The position numbers and the translations under genes are program-made. From contig JAEMRT010000055.1 of assembly GCA_016463225.1 (NCBI GenBank), forward strand, positions 1 through 32,675: 32,675 bases of DNA. Reading direction: 5' to 3'. Positions 7,307 through 15,566 of this stretch are shown here, in pieces. Below the pieces are notes generated by a model, which searched no databases, had not been told where the DNA came from, and saw only the letters and a list, made by a program, of their open reading frames with translations. Within the stretch, counting starts at the first letter, position 1. Every line of letters begins with the position of its first letter. This DNA comes from Sphingopyxis sp. GTDB lineage: Bacteria > Pseudomonadota > Alphaproteobacteria > Sphingomonadales > Sphingomonadaceae.

Positions 7307-8755
7307 ATGCAAAAGAGAAAGAAACGGCACCATTCCCGCGTGACCATCTTCGAGCGTGAAGCAAGGATCGATCTGGCCAAGCGCCCGGCCGATGGTCTCG
7401 GCGTTGCCTTTCTCGGCGCATCGGGAACGGTCACAGGGTCGCGTTATCTGGTGGACGATGGTGAAACTCAGATCGTGGTCGATTCCGGCCTGTTTCAGGG
7501 ACCCAGGGATCTGCGCCGCCTTAATTGGGCATCGATCCCACCCGAAGTCGCGGATGTCGGCCAGGTGCTGCTGACCCACGCCCATCTCGATCACTCGGGC
7601 GCACTACCGCGCATGGCGCGCCTGGGCTGGGACGGGACCGTCCTTGCCACGCGGGCGACCGCGGCCCTGTGCGAGCTCCTTCTTCCCGACAGCGGCCATC
7701 TGCAGGAAAAGGATGCGGAGTTCGCCAACCAGCACGGCTTCTCCAGGCACCAGCCGGCGCTGCCCCTCTACACCCAGGCCGACGCGCGTCTGGCATTGCA
7801 GCTCTTCCGCCCGATCGAGTTCGGAGCGTGGCATGCAGTCACGGACGGCATCAGGGTGCGCTACCATCGCGCCGGCCACATCCTCGGCGCGGCGTCGATC
7901 GAGATCGACTGGAAGGGGCGGACAATCCTCTTCTCAGGCGACATCGGCCGTTACGGCGATGCGGTGATGAAGGATCCCGAGCCGCCCGCGCGCGCCGACT
8001 ATGTCCTAGTGGAATCGACCTATGGCGATCGGCGCCACGAGCAGGTCGATCCGACAAAGACGCTTGGAGATCATGTCGAACGATGCGTCGAGAGAGGCGG
8101 GACGGTGGTGATTCCGGCCTTCGCCGTGGGACGGGTTCAGTCGCTTCTCTATCATTTCTCGCGTCTGCGCGCGCAGGGACGCCTCCGCGACATCCCGATC
8201 TTCCTCGACAGCCCGATGGCGATCAACGCGAGCGGGCTGATGTGCGATTTCATGGACGAGCATCGCCTGGCCCGCGCCGAGTGCGAAGCGGCGTGCAGCG
8301 TCGCGCACTATGTGCGCGAAGTGGAGGAATCCAAGGAACTCACCGCCAACCCCGCTCCCAAGGTCATCATCTCGGCCAGTGGAATGGCAACGGGCGGCCG
8401 CGTGCTCCACCATCTCAAGCGCTTCGCGCCGGATGGGAAGAACCTCATCCTCTTCTCAGGCTTCCAGGCGGCGGGCACCCGCGGCGCCGCCATGATCGGG
8501 GGCGCCCGGACGATCAAGATCCACGGCGAGTATATCCCGGTCGAAGCCGATGTCGCCAACCTGACGATGCTTTCGGCGCATGCCGACAGCGACGAGCTCA
8601 TGCGCTGGCTCGGGTCGCTGCAAGAGCCCCCGCGCCATGTCTATGTCACGCATGGCGAGCCGACCGGCGCCCAGGTCCTGGCGAAGCGAGTCTCGGAGGA
8701 TCTGGGCTGGGCATGCAGCGTACCGGCGCTGGGTAGCTGGGGCATGCTCGCGTGA
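7307..8755 (+). CDS. Beta-CASP metallo-beta-lactamase fold nuclease (CPSF/YSH1-like RNA hydrolase)
   Basis: 482 residues from ATG 7307. A GTG at 7340 is an alternative, because family members usually begin close to VAFLGASGTVTGS. Metallo-beta-lactamase motifs follow in order: THAHLDHSG (first His about residue 91), GHILGA, and FSGDIGRYGD with the metal Asp. The beta-CASP part follows: ESTYGDR, FAVGRVQSLLY, SASGMATGGR, and a late HADSDEL His box near the C-terminus. Such enzymes are two-zinc RNA endo- or exonucleases. The gene is first in a tightly coupled operon: its TGA overlaps the GTG of the phosphorylase gene. A perfect 7-bp hairpin (7271-7290) lies in the leader. RNA as substrate is inferred from the family. 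Confidence 0.88.
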   Translation: MQKRKKRHHSRVTIFEREARIDLAKRPADGLGVAFLGASGTVTGSRYLVDDGETQIVVDSGLFQGPRDLRRLNWASIPPEVADVGQVLLTHAHLDHSGALPRMARLGWDGTVLATRATAALCELLLPDSGHLQEKDAEFANQHGFSRHQPALPLYTQADARLALQLFRPIEFGAWHAVTDGIRVRYHRAGHILGAASIEIDWKGRTILFSGDIGRYGDAVMKDPEPPARADYVLVESTYGDRRHEQVDPTKTLGDHVERCVERGGTVVIPAFAVGRVQSLLYHFSRLRAQGRLRDIPIFLDSPMAINASGLMCDFMDEHRLARAECEAACSVAHYVREVEESKELTANPAPKVIISASGMATGGRVLHHLKRFAPDGKNLILFSGFQAAGTRGAAMIGGARTIKIHGEYIPVEADVANLTMLSAHADSDELMRWLGSLQEPPRHVYVTHGEPTGAQVLAKRVSEDLGWACSVPALGSWGMLA

Positions 8756-10290
8756 AGCCCGGGATCATCGAGGACGCCGAAGTAGAGCCTGTCGCGACGA
8801 CGCTGCGGGCACACCGCCTCGGCCTGTCGGCTGCCGGAGGTGATCTGATCGCGGTCATGCGCCAAGACTGTCCCGTCTGCCGCTCGGAAGGTCTCGCGTC
8901 GCGCGCGCAGGTCGCGCTGCACGCCGGCGGGCGGGAAATCGTCGTCTCGCTGCTGCACAGTTCCGCGGAGGCTCCAGCGCCCGGCGAGATCGGCCTGTCC
9001 GAATCCGCATGGCGGCGGCTCGGCGTCAGCGAGGGCGATCCGGTCGAGATCGCGCACGCCCAGCCTCTCGCCTCGCTCGCCGAAGTGCGTCGGCGCATCT
9101 ATGGCAATCGTCTCAGTGAAGGGGCTTTTTCAGCGATCATGACCGACATCGCCGAGCGACGCTATAGCGATGTCCATCTCTCGGCGTTCATCACGGCATG
9201 CTCAGCGGTCCCGCTCGATACGGACGAAACGATCAGCCTGACCAGGGCGATGGTCGATGTCGGCGAGCGATTGCAGTGGTCCGGAGCGGTCATCGTCGAC
9301 AAGCATAGCGTCGGTGGATTGCCGGGCAATCGCACCACGCCGATCATCGTCTCGATCATGGCCGCGGAGGGCCTGATCATGCCCAAGACATCGTCGCGGG
9401 CGATCACCTCGCCGGCCGGCACGGCGGACACGATGGAGGTGCTTGCACCTGTCGACCTCGACGTTTCCGCCATCCGCAAGGTGGTCGAGCGCGAAGGCGG
9501 CTGCATCGCCTGGGGCGGCGCCGTCAATCTCAGCCCGGCCGACGATGTGATCATCGGCGTTGAACGAGTGCTCGATATCGATGCCGTAGGGCAGATGGTC
9601 GCCTCGGTGCTGTCCAAGAAAATCGCGGCCGGTGCGACCCATCTGGTCATCGATATCCCGGTCGGGCCGACCGCCAAGGTACGCGGAACCGATGCCGCCG
9701 ATACGCTCGAGCGCGCGCTGAGCTCGGTCGCCCAAGCCTTCGGGCTTCGCACGCGCGTGATGCGCGGCCCCGGCGCGGAGCCGATCGGACGGGGCATCGG
9801 CCCGGCGCTTGAGGCGCAGGATATCCTTGCCGTCCTCCAGGGGCAGCCGGGCGCCGAGGATCTCGCCCACCGGGCCTGCGAGCTGGCGGGAGGACTGCTT
9901 GAGCTCGCTGACGCGGCCCCGGCCGGCGAAGGCTATGCGCGTGCGCGGGCGTGTCTCGAAAGCGGCGGGGCCTGGGCCAAGTTCCAACGTATCTGCGAAG
10001 CGCAGGGCGGCATGCGGGCTCCACCGGTCGCCCGGTTTCAGCAGGATATGATCGCTCCCTATAGCGGCCGCCTGGTGAGTATCGACAATCGCAAGCTCGC
10101 GACGGTCGCGAAGCTCGCCGGCGCGCCGGTGGCCAAGGCCGCTGGCGTCGCACTGCAGTGTCGGCTGAACCAGATGGTGGATGCCGGGGCTCCCTTGTGT
10201 AGCATTCATGCCGAGAGCCCGGGCGAGCTCGACTATGCGGCGGCCTATGCCGTGAGCGACGGGCCGATCTTCGGGATTGAAGCGCTATGA
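8752..10290 (+). CDS. AMP/thymidine phosphorylase-family nucleotide or nucleoside phosphorylase
   Basis: 512 residues starting at GTG 8752, overlapping the upstream TGA by 4 nt. Residues about 1-95 form an extra N-terminal domain such as is known in archaeal AMP phosphorylases and absent from E. coli DeoA. The glycosyl-transferase core and phosphate-binding signature follow: VDKHSVGGLPGNRTTPII (about 182-199) and TSSRAITSPAGTADTMEVL. The C-terminal pyrimidine-phosphorylase domain follows, with APYSGRLVSIDNRKLA and AGAPLCSIHA. The family splits NMP, or a pyrimidine nucleoside, with phosphate to base plus ribose-1,5-bisphosphate or ribose-1-phosphate. The N-terminal domain and the PRPP-synthetase neighbour favour the nucleotide phosphorylase type. 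Databases often name such proteins putative thymidine phosphorylase. It is cytoplasmic. Confidence 0.88.
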   Translation: MKPGIIEDAEVEPVATTLRAHRLGLSAAGGDLIAVMRQDCPVCRSEGLASRAQVALHAGGREIVVSLLHSSAEAPAPGEIGLSESAWRRLGVSEGDPVEIAHAQPLASLAEVRRRIYGNRLSEGAFSAIMTDIAERRYSDVHLSAFITACSAVPLDTDETISLTRAMVDVGERLQWSGAVIVDKHSVGGLPGNRTTPIIVSIMAAEGLIMPKTSSRAITSPAGTADTMEVLAPVDLDVSAIRKVVEREGGCIAWGGAVNLSPADDVIIGVERVLDIDAVGQMVASVLSKKIAAGATHLVIDIPVGPTAKVRGTDAADTLERALSSVAQAFGLRTRVMRGPGAEPIGRGIGPALEAQDILAVLQGQPGAEDLAHRACELAGGLLELADAAPAGEGYARARACLESGGAWAKFQRICEAQGGMRAPPVARFQQDMIAPYSGRLVSIDNRKLATVAKLAGAPVAKAAGVALQCRLNQMVDAGAPLCSIHAESPGELDYAAAYAVSDGPIFGIEAL

Positions 10291-11195
10291 ACCGTCCCGT
10301 CCTGTTCGCGCTGCCTGGCAGCGAGGCCCTGGCACAGCCGCTATCCGCCGCGCTCGATGCAGAGGTCGGCACGATCGAGCATCGTCAGTTTCCTGACGGG
10401 GAAACCTATCTCAGGGTCGGAAACGACGTCAGCGACCGCGAGGTCATCCTGCTGTCCAGTCTCGATCATCCGGACGCCAAGCTGTTGCCGCTGCTGTTCG
10501 CAGCCGACACCGCGCGCGATCTTGGCGCTCGCAGGATCGGGCTCGTCGCCCCTTACCTCGCTTACATGCGCCAGGACATACGCTTCCATGCCGGCGAGGC
10601 GGTGACGTCGCGAACCTTTGCTGCGATCCTGTCTCGCCATCTCGACTGGCTGGTGACGGTCGATCCGCATCTCCATCGCTACCATGAATTGTCGGAAATC
10701 TACCGCATCCCAGCCCAGGTTGTTCATGCCGCGCCGTTTTTGGCCTCGTGGATCAAGCGCAATGTCGCTCGCCCGCTGATCATCGGTCCGGACCTGGAAA
10801 GCGAACAGTGGGTCTCGCAGGTGGCGGCCGATGCCGATGCTCCGTTTCTCGTGTGCGAGAAAATCCGATCCGGCGACCGTCACGTCACCATCTCGATTCC
10901 GAATGCCCCAGCGTTTCTCGATCGCCAGCCGGTGCTGGTCGACGATATCGCCTCATCCGGTCGGACCCTCACCGAGGCGGCGCGCCAACTGGTCGGCATG
11001 GGGTTCGCGCGACCGGATTGCGTGGTCGTGCATCCGCTTTTTGCCGGCGATGCAGCGCAGGTTCTGGGTGGGCTTGTCGAAAGGATCGTCAGCACGAACG
11101 CGGTTGCACATGCGTCGAATGATATAGACGTCATGCCAGCGATCGCGGAGGCCGTTCGCCACCGGATTGAATGGCGTGCTGCGCGTCAGTTCTAA
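10287..11195 (+). CDS. prs: Ribose-phosphate pyrophosphokinase (PRPP synthetase)-like protein
   Basis: 302 residues; the ATG overlaps the phosphorylase stop (ATGA). Two phosphoribosyltransferase-like halves are visible. The N-terminal half has FPDGETYLRV, the YLAYMRQD segment (matching YARQDR of Prs) and VDPHLHRYHEL. The C-terminal half has IIGPDLESEQW, the flexible-loop Lys in EKIRSGDRHV and the PRPP-binding loop VLVDDIASSGRTL. The classic reaction is ribose-5-phosphate plus ATP to PRPP plus AMP. Its coupling to an NMP-phosphorylase-like enzyme and a nuclease suggests salvage of the sugar or base released from RNA, not the housekeeping role. The flexible loop differs from the classical KRR form, so the sugar substrate may differ. 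Confidence 0.88.
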   Translation: MNRPVLFALPGSEALAQPLSAALDAEVGTIEHRQFPDGETYLRVGNDVSDREVILLSSLDHPDAKLLPLLFAADTARDLGARRIGLVAPYLAYMRQDIRFHAGEAVTSRTFAAILSRHLDWLVTVDPHLHRYHELSEIYRIPAQVVHAAPFLASWIKRNVARPLIIGPDLESEQWVSQVAADADAPFLVCEKIRSGDRHVTISIPNAPAFLDRQPVLVDDIASSGRTLTEAARQLVGMGFARPDCVVVHPLFAGDAAQVLGGLVERIVSTNAVAHASNDIDVMPAIAEAVRHRIEWRAARQF

Positions 11196-11757
11196 GACGG
11201 AAATGAACGCCCGGCAAACGCTGTGCGCGTCCTCATCCATTGACCCTAAACGAGTCCGAACCAATCTCCTGAGATCTCCCTTTCGGAGAAAATCGCGGCA
11301 GGGAAGGAGGATATGTCGTGTCGCACACACGCTCGTTCATCGATCCCCTCGACGTTGCTGGGCACCTGAAGCTTGAGCCCGAAGTAAAGCGCGCCACCCT
11401 GCTATCCTGGGCGTCCGATCGCGCAGCCGTCAAGGGCCAACCCGCCCCCCTCGCCCGCCGGGCGCCAGTAACCCGCTGCCGGTCGACGATGTGATGGAAG
11501 CGTAGCGATGGCTCGATCGCGCCGAGGGCGGCGCGGGCAACTCGCATGCATCGTCCGGAGCAGAGACCCGGCAATGAGCCGCAGCGACCGCGGCATTGGT
11601 GTGAGCGGAGTAGCCGAACCCTCACAGTTTCGCTGTCCTTCGCCGTTTTGCCTCGCCAAATTTTTACTCTTGACCTGGGACCATAGTCCAACGTGCAGAG
11701 AAGTATCCCTTGAAGCGCTGCCCTCGCGGCACTGCGTATTGATCGATCTCAGGGGCT
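11196..11757. other. Intergenic stretch between the PRPP operon and the response regulator
   Basis: Apart from the small broken gene at 11318-11577 there is no convincing gene. The part just before 11758 holds TTGACC at 11670 but no matching -10 at normal spacing, so no promoter is called. Confidence 0.4.
11318..11577 (+). pseudogene. Small hypothetical protein, broken by a frameshift and a stop codon
   Basis: A strong GGAGG precedes GTG 11318. The reading begins with TRSFIDPLDVAGHLKL, followed by EVKRATLLSWASDRAAV, a pattern I recall from small soluble proteins next to stress genes in sphingomonads and rhizobia. After about ARRAP the frame is lost. The -1 frame continues with SNPLPVDDVMEA, then TAG (11503-11505), then RWLDRAEGG to TGA at 11575. 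A one-base deletion, possibly in the C-rich run near 11440-11455, plus one nonsense change explains both. The function of the intact protein is unknown. Confidence 0.6.
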
Positions 11758-12393
11758 ATGGGGAACAAGCGCGTCGTGCATATCGTCGATGACGAAGAGA
11801 CAATACGAAAAGCACTAAGTTTCACGTTGCGGACCGCAGGGTTTGCCGTAGAAGCCTACGCTTCGGGGCCGGAGTTTCTGTTGAGCGCAGAGGACGCCGA
11901 GAAAGGCTGCGTGGTTCTCGACATGCACATGCCCGACATGGACGGCCTGCAGGTTCAGGCGGAGCTGACGCGACGCGGTATCGACATGCCCGTCGTGGTG
12001 CTGACGGGCAATGGCGATCCTACGCTCGCCGTACAGGCGATGAAGGCGGGCGCTGCCGACTTTCTCGCCAAACCGGTCGAGAAGGCCGCATTGCTCGGCG
12101 CGATCGACCGCGGCTTCAGCTGGCTTGAGAGTATAGCCCGTCGTGCCTCCGAACAGGCCGACGCTCTTTCGAAAGCCGCGAGACTGACGCAGCGCGAACG
12201 GGCCGTTCTGAGAGGAATTTCGCGAGGCTATCCAAATAGCCTTATCGCAGATGAACTCGGCGTCACGTCGCGCACGGTCGAGCTGCATCGGGCCAGTCTG
12301 ATGATCAAACTCAACGCGCAAAGCCTGCCCGACCTGTTGCGGATCGCTTTCGCCGTCGACCTGCACGAATCGACCGAAAACGGGCACCCCTAA
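11758..12393 (+). CDS. FixJ/NarL-like response regulator without a linked kinase
   Basis: 211 residues. The receiver domain (1-120) has the acidic pair in HIVDDEET, phospho-acceptor Asp55 in VLDMHMPDMDG, Thr in VLTGNGD and the Lys in LAKPVEK. The C-terminal LuxR-type helix-turn-helix (about 140-205) has LTQRERAVLRGISRGYPNSL and VTSRTVELHRASLMIKL. It is clearly related to the FixJ at 23653, with the same order of motifs and similar ends, but it has no sensor kinase beside it. It could be a second output of FixL. ATG 11758 is preceded by an AGGGG ribosome-binding site. It points toward, and ends 26 nt before, the convergent cueR. Confidence 0.88.
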   Translation: MGNKRVVHIVDDEETIRKALSFTLRTAGFAVEAYASGPEFLLSAEDAEKGCVVLDMHMPDMDGLQVQAELTRRGIDMPVVVLTGNGDPTLAVQAMKAGAADFLAKPVEKAALLGAIDRGFSWLESIARRASEQADALSKAARLTQRERAVLRGISRGYPNSLIADELGVTSRTVELHRASLMIKLNAQSLPDLLRIAFAVDLHESTENGHP

Positions 12394-12419
12394 AATTCTC
12401 GGCCGTGCGATGCCGGATG

Positions 12420-12818
12420 CTATGCGGATCGGGCCGCGGCCAGTTCGGCGATGATCGGACAATCCGGCCGCTCGTCGCCTTGGCAGCGCTCGGCCAGGTC
12501 GATTAGCGTGTCGCGCAGCGCCGTCAACGCCTCGGCTTTGCGCTGAAACTCATCGGCGCGGGCAAGGGCAAGCCGCTTCACCTCCGCGCTGGCACGGCCG
12601 GTATTGGCCCAAAGGCTGAGCAACGTGCGGATCTCCTCGATCGGGAAGCCGAGATCGCGGGCATTGGCGATAAACCGGAGGCGATGGAGGTCGCGCTCGC
12701 CATAGTCACGATAGCCAGCACCCCGACGCGCCGGCGCCGGGATGAGGCCGATCTTTTCATAATGGCGGATCATCCGCTCAGAGACGCCGCTCTGCCGTGA
12801 CGTCTCGCCGATGTTCAC
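12420..12818 (-). CDS. cueR: CueR-type Cu(I)-sensing MerR-family activator
   Basis: 132 residues from GTG 12818. The winged helix-turn-helix at the N-terminus ([20 protein letters not shown]) is followed by a dimerisation helix and a metal loop. Cys112 and Cys120 in the Cys-x7-Cys loop CQGDERPDC, plus Ser77, match the numbering and residues that give E. coli CueR its selectivity for monovalent copper, silver and gold ions. The gene overlaps the end of the copper ATPase gene by 4 nt (GTGA), so both are made from the promoter at 15198-15228. That promoter has the over-long 19-bp spacer that MerR-type activators untwist, so the regulator probably drives its own operon. Confidence 0.92.
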   Translation of the reverse strand: MNIGETSRQSGVSERMIRHYEKIGLIPAPARRGAGYRDYGERDLHRLRFIANARDLGFPIEEIRTLLSLWANTGRASAEVKRLALARADEFQRKAEALTALRDTLIDLAERCQGDERPDCPIIAELAAARSA

Positions 12819-15172
12819 AGTGCTTTCCGGTTGAGGCGCAGCGCGTTGGTGACCACGCTCACCGAAGAGAGCGCCATCGCCGCCGCCGCGATAATGGGCG
12901 AGAGCAGAATACCGAACAGCGGATAGAGCGCACCCGCCGCTACGGGCACGCCCGCGACATTGTAGATGAAGGCGAAGACGAGATTCTGGCGGATGTTCGA
13001 CATGGTCGCTTGGCTGAGCCGCCGCGCCCGGACGATGCCAGTCAGGTCGCCCTTGAGCAGCGTGACGCCAGCGCTCTCGATCGCGACGTCGGTGCCGGAA
13101 CCCATGGCGATGCCGACGTCGGCGGCGGCCAACGCGGGGGCGTCGTTGACACCGTCGCCGGCCATGGCGACGACCCGCCCCTCGCGCTTGAACCTGGCGA
13201 CCACGGCGCTCTTCTGATCGGGCAGCACCTCGGCTTCGACCTCGTCGATGCCCAGGCGTCGGGCGACCGCTTCCGCGGTCGTGCGGTTGTCGCCGGTCAG
13301 CATGACCACGCGAATGCCCTCCGCCTTGAGCGCGGCGAGCGCTTCTGGTGTCGTGGCCTTCACCGGATCGGCGATCGCGAAGGCGCCGCCGACTGTGCCG
13401 TCGACCCCGATGAAGATCGCGGTGGCGCCATCCCGGCGCAGCGCGTCGGCCTGGCTGGCGAGCGCATCGGTCGCAACCCCTTCGTCGGCAAGGAACTGCG
13501 CATTGCCGAGGACGATGCGCCGCCCTTCGACCGTGCCGAGCGCGCCGCGCCCGGTCGGCGAGTCGAAGTCGATGACGTCGCTCGTGACGATGCCGCGATC
13601 CTTCGCGGCCTCGACGATTGCCAACGCGAGCGGATGCTCGGACGCCCGCTCGACCGAGGCGGCAAGACACAGCAGCTCGGCTTCGTCGAAGCCGGGCGCC
13701 GGCACGACCTGGGTGACGGCAGGCCGGCCTTCGGTCAGCGTGCCTGTCTTGTCGACGACGAGAGTGTCGACCTTCTCCATATGCTCGAGTGCTTCGGCAT
13801 TTTTGATGAGGACACCGAGCCCGGCGCCGCGGCCGACCCCGACCATGATCGACATCGGCGTTGCCAGCCCCAGTGCGCAGGGACAGGCGATGATCAGCAC
13901 GGCGACCGCCGCCACCAGCCCATAGGCGAAGCGCGGCTCGGGACCCCAGATGCCCCAGGCGATGAACGCGACGGCCGCGACCGCGATGACCACGGGCACA
14001 AACCAGCCCGACACCTGATCGGCCATGCGCTGGATCGGCGCGCGCGAGCGCTGCGCCTCAGCGACCATCTGGACGATGCGTGCGAGCATGGTATCGCGGC
14101 CGACCTTGTCGGCGACGATCACCAGCGCACCGGTCTGGTTGAGCGTGCCGCCGATCACTGTGTCGGCCTTTGCCTTGGTGACGGGCATGGATTCGCCGGT
14201 GACCATCGACTCGTCGAGCGAGGAGCGGCCGTCCTCGACTACGCCGTCGACCGGCACCTTCTCGCCCGGCCGCACCCGCAGGCGGTCGCCCACCGCAACC
14301 AGATCAAGGCTGATTTCCTCTTCGTTCCCATCAGAACCGATCCGGCGCGCGGTCTTTGGTGCAAGGTTGAGCAGCGCCTTGATCGCGCCCGAGGTGCGTT
14401 CCCGCGCGCGCAGTTCGAGCATCTGGCCGAGCAGCACGAGGACGGTGATCACCGCGGCCGCCTCGAAATAGACGGCAACCATGCCGTCCTCGCCGCGGAA
14501 GGCCGGCGGGAACAGCTGAGGCGCGAGCGTCGCGATGACGCTGTAGATCCAGGCGACCCCGGTCCCCATCGCGATCAGGGTGAACATGTTGAGGTTGCGG
14601 GTCTTGAGCGAGGCCCAGCCACGCTCGAAGAACGGCCAGCCCGCCCAGAGCACGACAGGCGTCGCCAGCACGAACTGGATCCATACCGAGGTCGACATCG
14701 GCACGAGGCGATGGATCGCGGGAAAGACATGCGCGCCCATCTCGAGGATCAGCACCGGGAGAGCCAGCACGAGGCCGACCCAGAAGCGCCGCGTGAAATC
14801 GACTAGCTCGTGGCTGGGGCCGCTGTCGGCGGTCACGGTCGCGGGTTCGAGCGCCATGCCGCAGATCGGACAGGACCCGGGATGGTCCTGGCGGATCTCG
14901 GGATGCATCGGGCAGGTCCAGATCGTGCCTTCGGGCGCCGCGACCGGCGGCGTCGGCGGGCCGAGATAGCGCTCGGGATCGGCGATGAATTTGGTCCGGC
15001 AGCCCGCGCTGCAGAAATGATAGCTTTCACCGCTATGCTCGGCGTGATGCGCCGTGGTCGCCGGGTCGACGGTCATGCCGCAGACCGGGTCCTTGACGCC
15101 GGTCGCCGCTTTAGCGGTGCCGTGGCCGCCGCAGCAACCGCCGCCATGCGCCGCTCCATGTGTCTCGTTCAT
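12815..15172 (-). CDS. copA: Cu(I)-exporting P1B-type ATPase
   Basis: 785 residues from ATG 15172. The start is chosen for the AAGGAG ribosome-binding site 7 nt upstream and because the CueR-type promoter lies just before it; the frame stays open further upstream without a start that makes sense. In place of HMA domains, the N-terminus has a His/Cys-rich head, a YHS-like unit ([18 protein letters not shown]) and a heavy-metal-binding unit ([17 protein letters not shown]). The pump then follows: eight hydrophobic helices, ESMVTGES, the CPC ion site in [20 protein letters not shown] with the phosphorylated Asp, [16 protein letters not shown], and the last helices with YNVAG and MALSSVSVV, the signature of Cu(I) pumps. 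It sits in the inner membrane and exports cytoplasmic Cu(I). Confidence 0.95.
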   Translation of the reverse strand: MNETHGAAHGGGCCGGHGTAKAATGVKDPVCGMTVDPATTAHHAEHSGESYHFCSAGCRTKFIADPERYLGPPTPPVAAPEGTIWTCPMHPEIRQDHPGSCPICGMALEPATVTADSGPSHELVDFTRRFWVGLVLALPVLILEMGAHVFPAIHRLVPMSTSVWIQFVLATPVVLWAGWPFFERGWASLKTRNLNMFTLIAMGTGVAWIYSVIATLAPQLFPPAFRGEDGMVAVYFEAAAVITVLVLLGQMLELRARERTSGAIKALLNLAPKTARRIGSDGNEEEISLDLVAVGDRLRVRPGEKVPVDGVVEDGRSSLDESMVTGESMPVTKAKADTVIGGTLNQTGALVIVADKVGRDTMLARIVQMVAEAQRSRAPIQRMADQVSGWFVPVVIAVAAVAFIAWGIWGPEPRFAYGLVAAVAVLIIACPCALGLATPMSIMVGVGRGAGLGVLIKNAEALEHMEKVDTLVVDKTGTLTEGRPAVTQVVPAPGFDEAELLCLAASVERASEHPLALAIVEAAKDRGIVTSDVIDFDSPTGRGALGTVEGRRIVLGNAQFLADEGVATDALASQADALRRDGATAIFIGVDGTVGGAFAIADPVKATTPEALAALKAEGIRVVMLTGDNRTTAEAVARRLGIDEVEAEVLPDQKSAVVARFKREGRVVAMAGDGVNDAPALAAADVGIAMGSGTDVAIESAGVTLLKGDLTGIVRARRLSQATMSNIRQNLVFAFIYNVAGVPVAAGALYPLFGILLSPIIAAAAMALSSVSVVTNALRLNRKAL

Positions 15173-15197
15173 CGCCTCGCTCCTTTCGACGCCTGAC

Positions 15198-15228
15198 GAT
15201 CTAGGGTCTGACACCGTGTCAGGGTCAA
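15198..15228 (-). promoter_or_regulatory. CueR-type promoter and operator of copA-cueR
   Basis: On the minus strand TTGACC (-35, 15223-15228) and TAGATC (-10, 15198-15203) are separated by exactly 19 bp, the abnormal spacing typical of MerR-activated promoters. The spacer contains the perfect palindrome CTGACACGGTGTCAG (15208-15222), centred between the two elements as expected for a MerR dimer. The copA start lies 26 nt downstream. Confidence 0.85.
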
Positions 15229-15239
15229 TACGTAATCGC

Positions 15240-15530
15240 CTAAGCGGCCAAATCGGCGGGCCCGTTCGCTTGGCCGCCATCAGGCCGGGGAGCACGCCGT
15301 CGGCATTGGGCTGGGTATCGTCGATGCCATCGAGCCGCTGCACGGTCAGGCGGAAGGCGAGCCGCATGAGACCCGTGCTGTCGGCCATAATCGGCGATTA
15401 CCAGGCGCCAATCCGGGCGCAGCATGGCAAGCATGGCGGCACGCCACCGCTTCTCCCGCGCCCACAGGCGGATCGCGCGATCATAGTCTTTCGTCGATCC
15501 AGTCCCGCGCGGCGGGGTGTACGATTGCAT
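15240..15530 (-). pseudogene. Small gene after copD, apparently frameshifted
   Basis: A GGGAGAAG ribosome-binding site precedes ATG 15530, 36 nt after copD, so this is the third gene of the copC-copD unit. The first frame (MQSYTPPRG, RAIRLWAREKRWRAAMLAML) has the GC-rich third positions of real coding DNA down to about 15400. After that, the good codon pattern shifts to the frame that contains [20 protein letters not shown] and ends PIWPLRRL. That second frame runs on into copA without a stop. A one-base insertion near 15390-15405 would explain this. As read, the first frame gives 96 residues with a garbled tail. The protein family is not recognised. Confidence 0.5.
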
Positions 15531-15566
15531 TGGCTTCTCCCAACGCGAGGCGTTCGAAACGATAAA

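Noticed and set aside
7072..7434. A 120-codon minus-strand frame containing a hydrophobic stretch between the DUF2933 gene and the nuclease.
   Set aside because: It overlaps the nuclease start, has no ribosome-binding site and has an Arg-rich, motif-free remainder; most likely chance.
11725..11741. CGTATT just upstream of the FixJ-like gene at 11758, similar to the -10 of the ECF motif.
   Set aside because: The AGGG element is absent at 16-nt spacing (AAGCGC is found there), so it does not match the four-copy promoter.
12797..14806. A 669-codon open frame on the plus strand, opposite copA.
   Set aside because: It is an antisense shadow of the P-type ATPase; its product is a low-complexity Arg/Asp/His-rich chain without any family motif, as is common in GC-rich DNA.
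15226..15231. CGTATT on the minus strand just before copA.
   Set aside because: No AGGG element lies 16 nt upstream, and the overlapping TTGACC with 19-bp spacer is a better explanation (CueR promoter).
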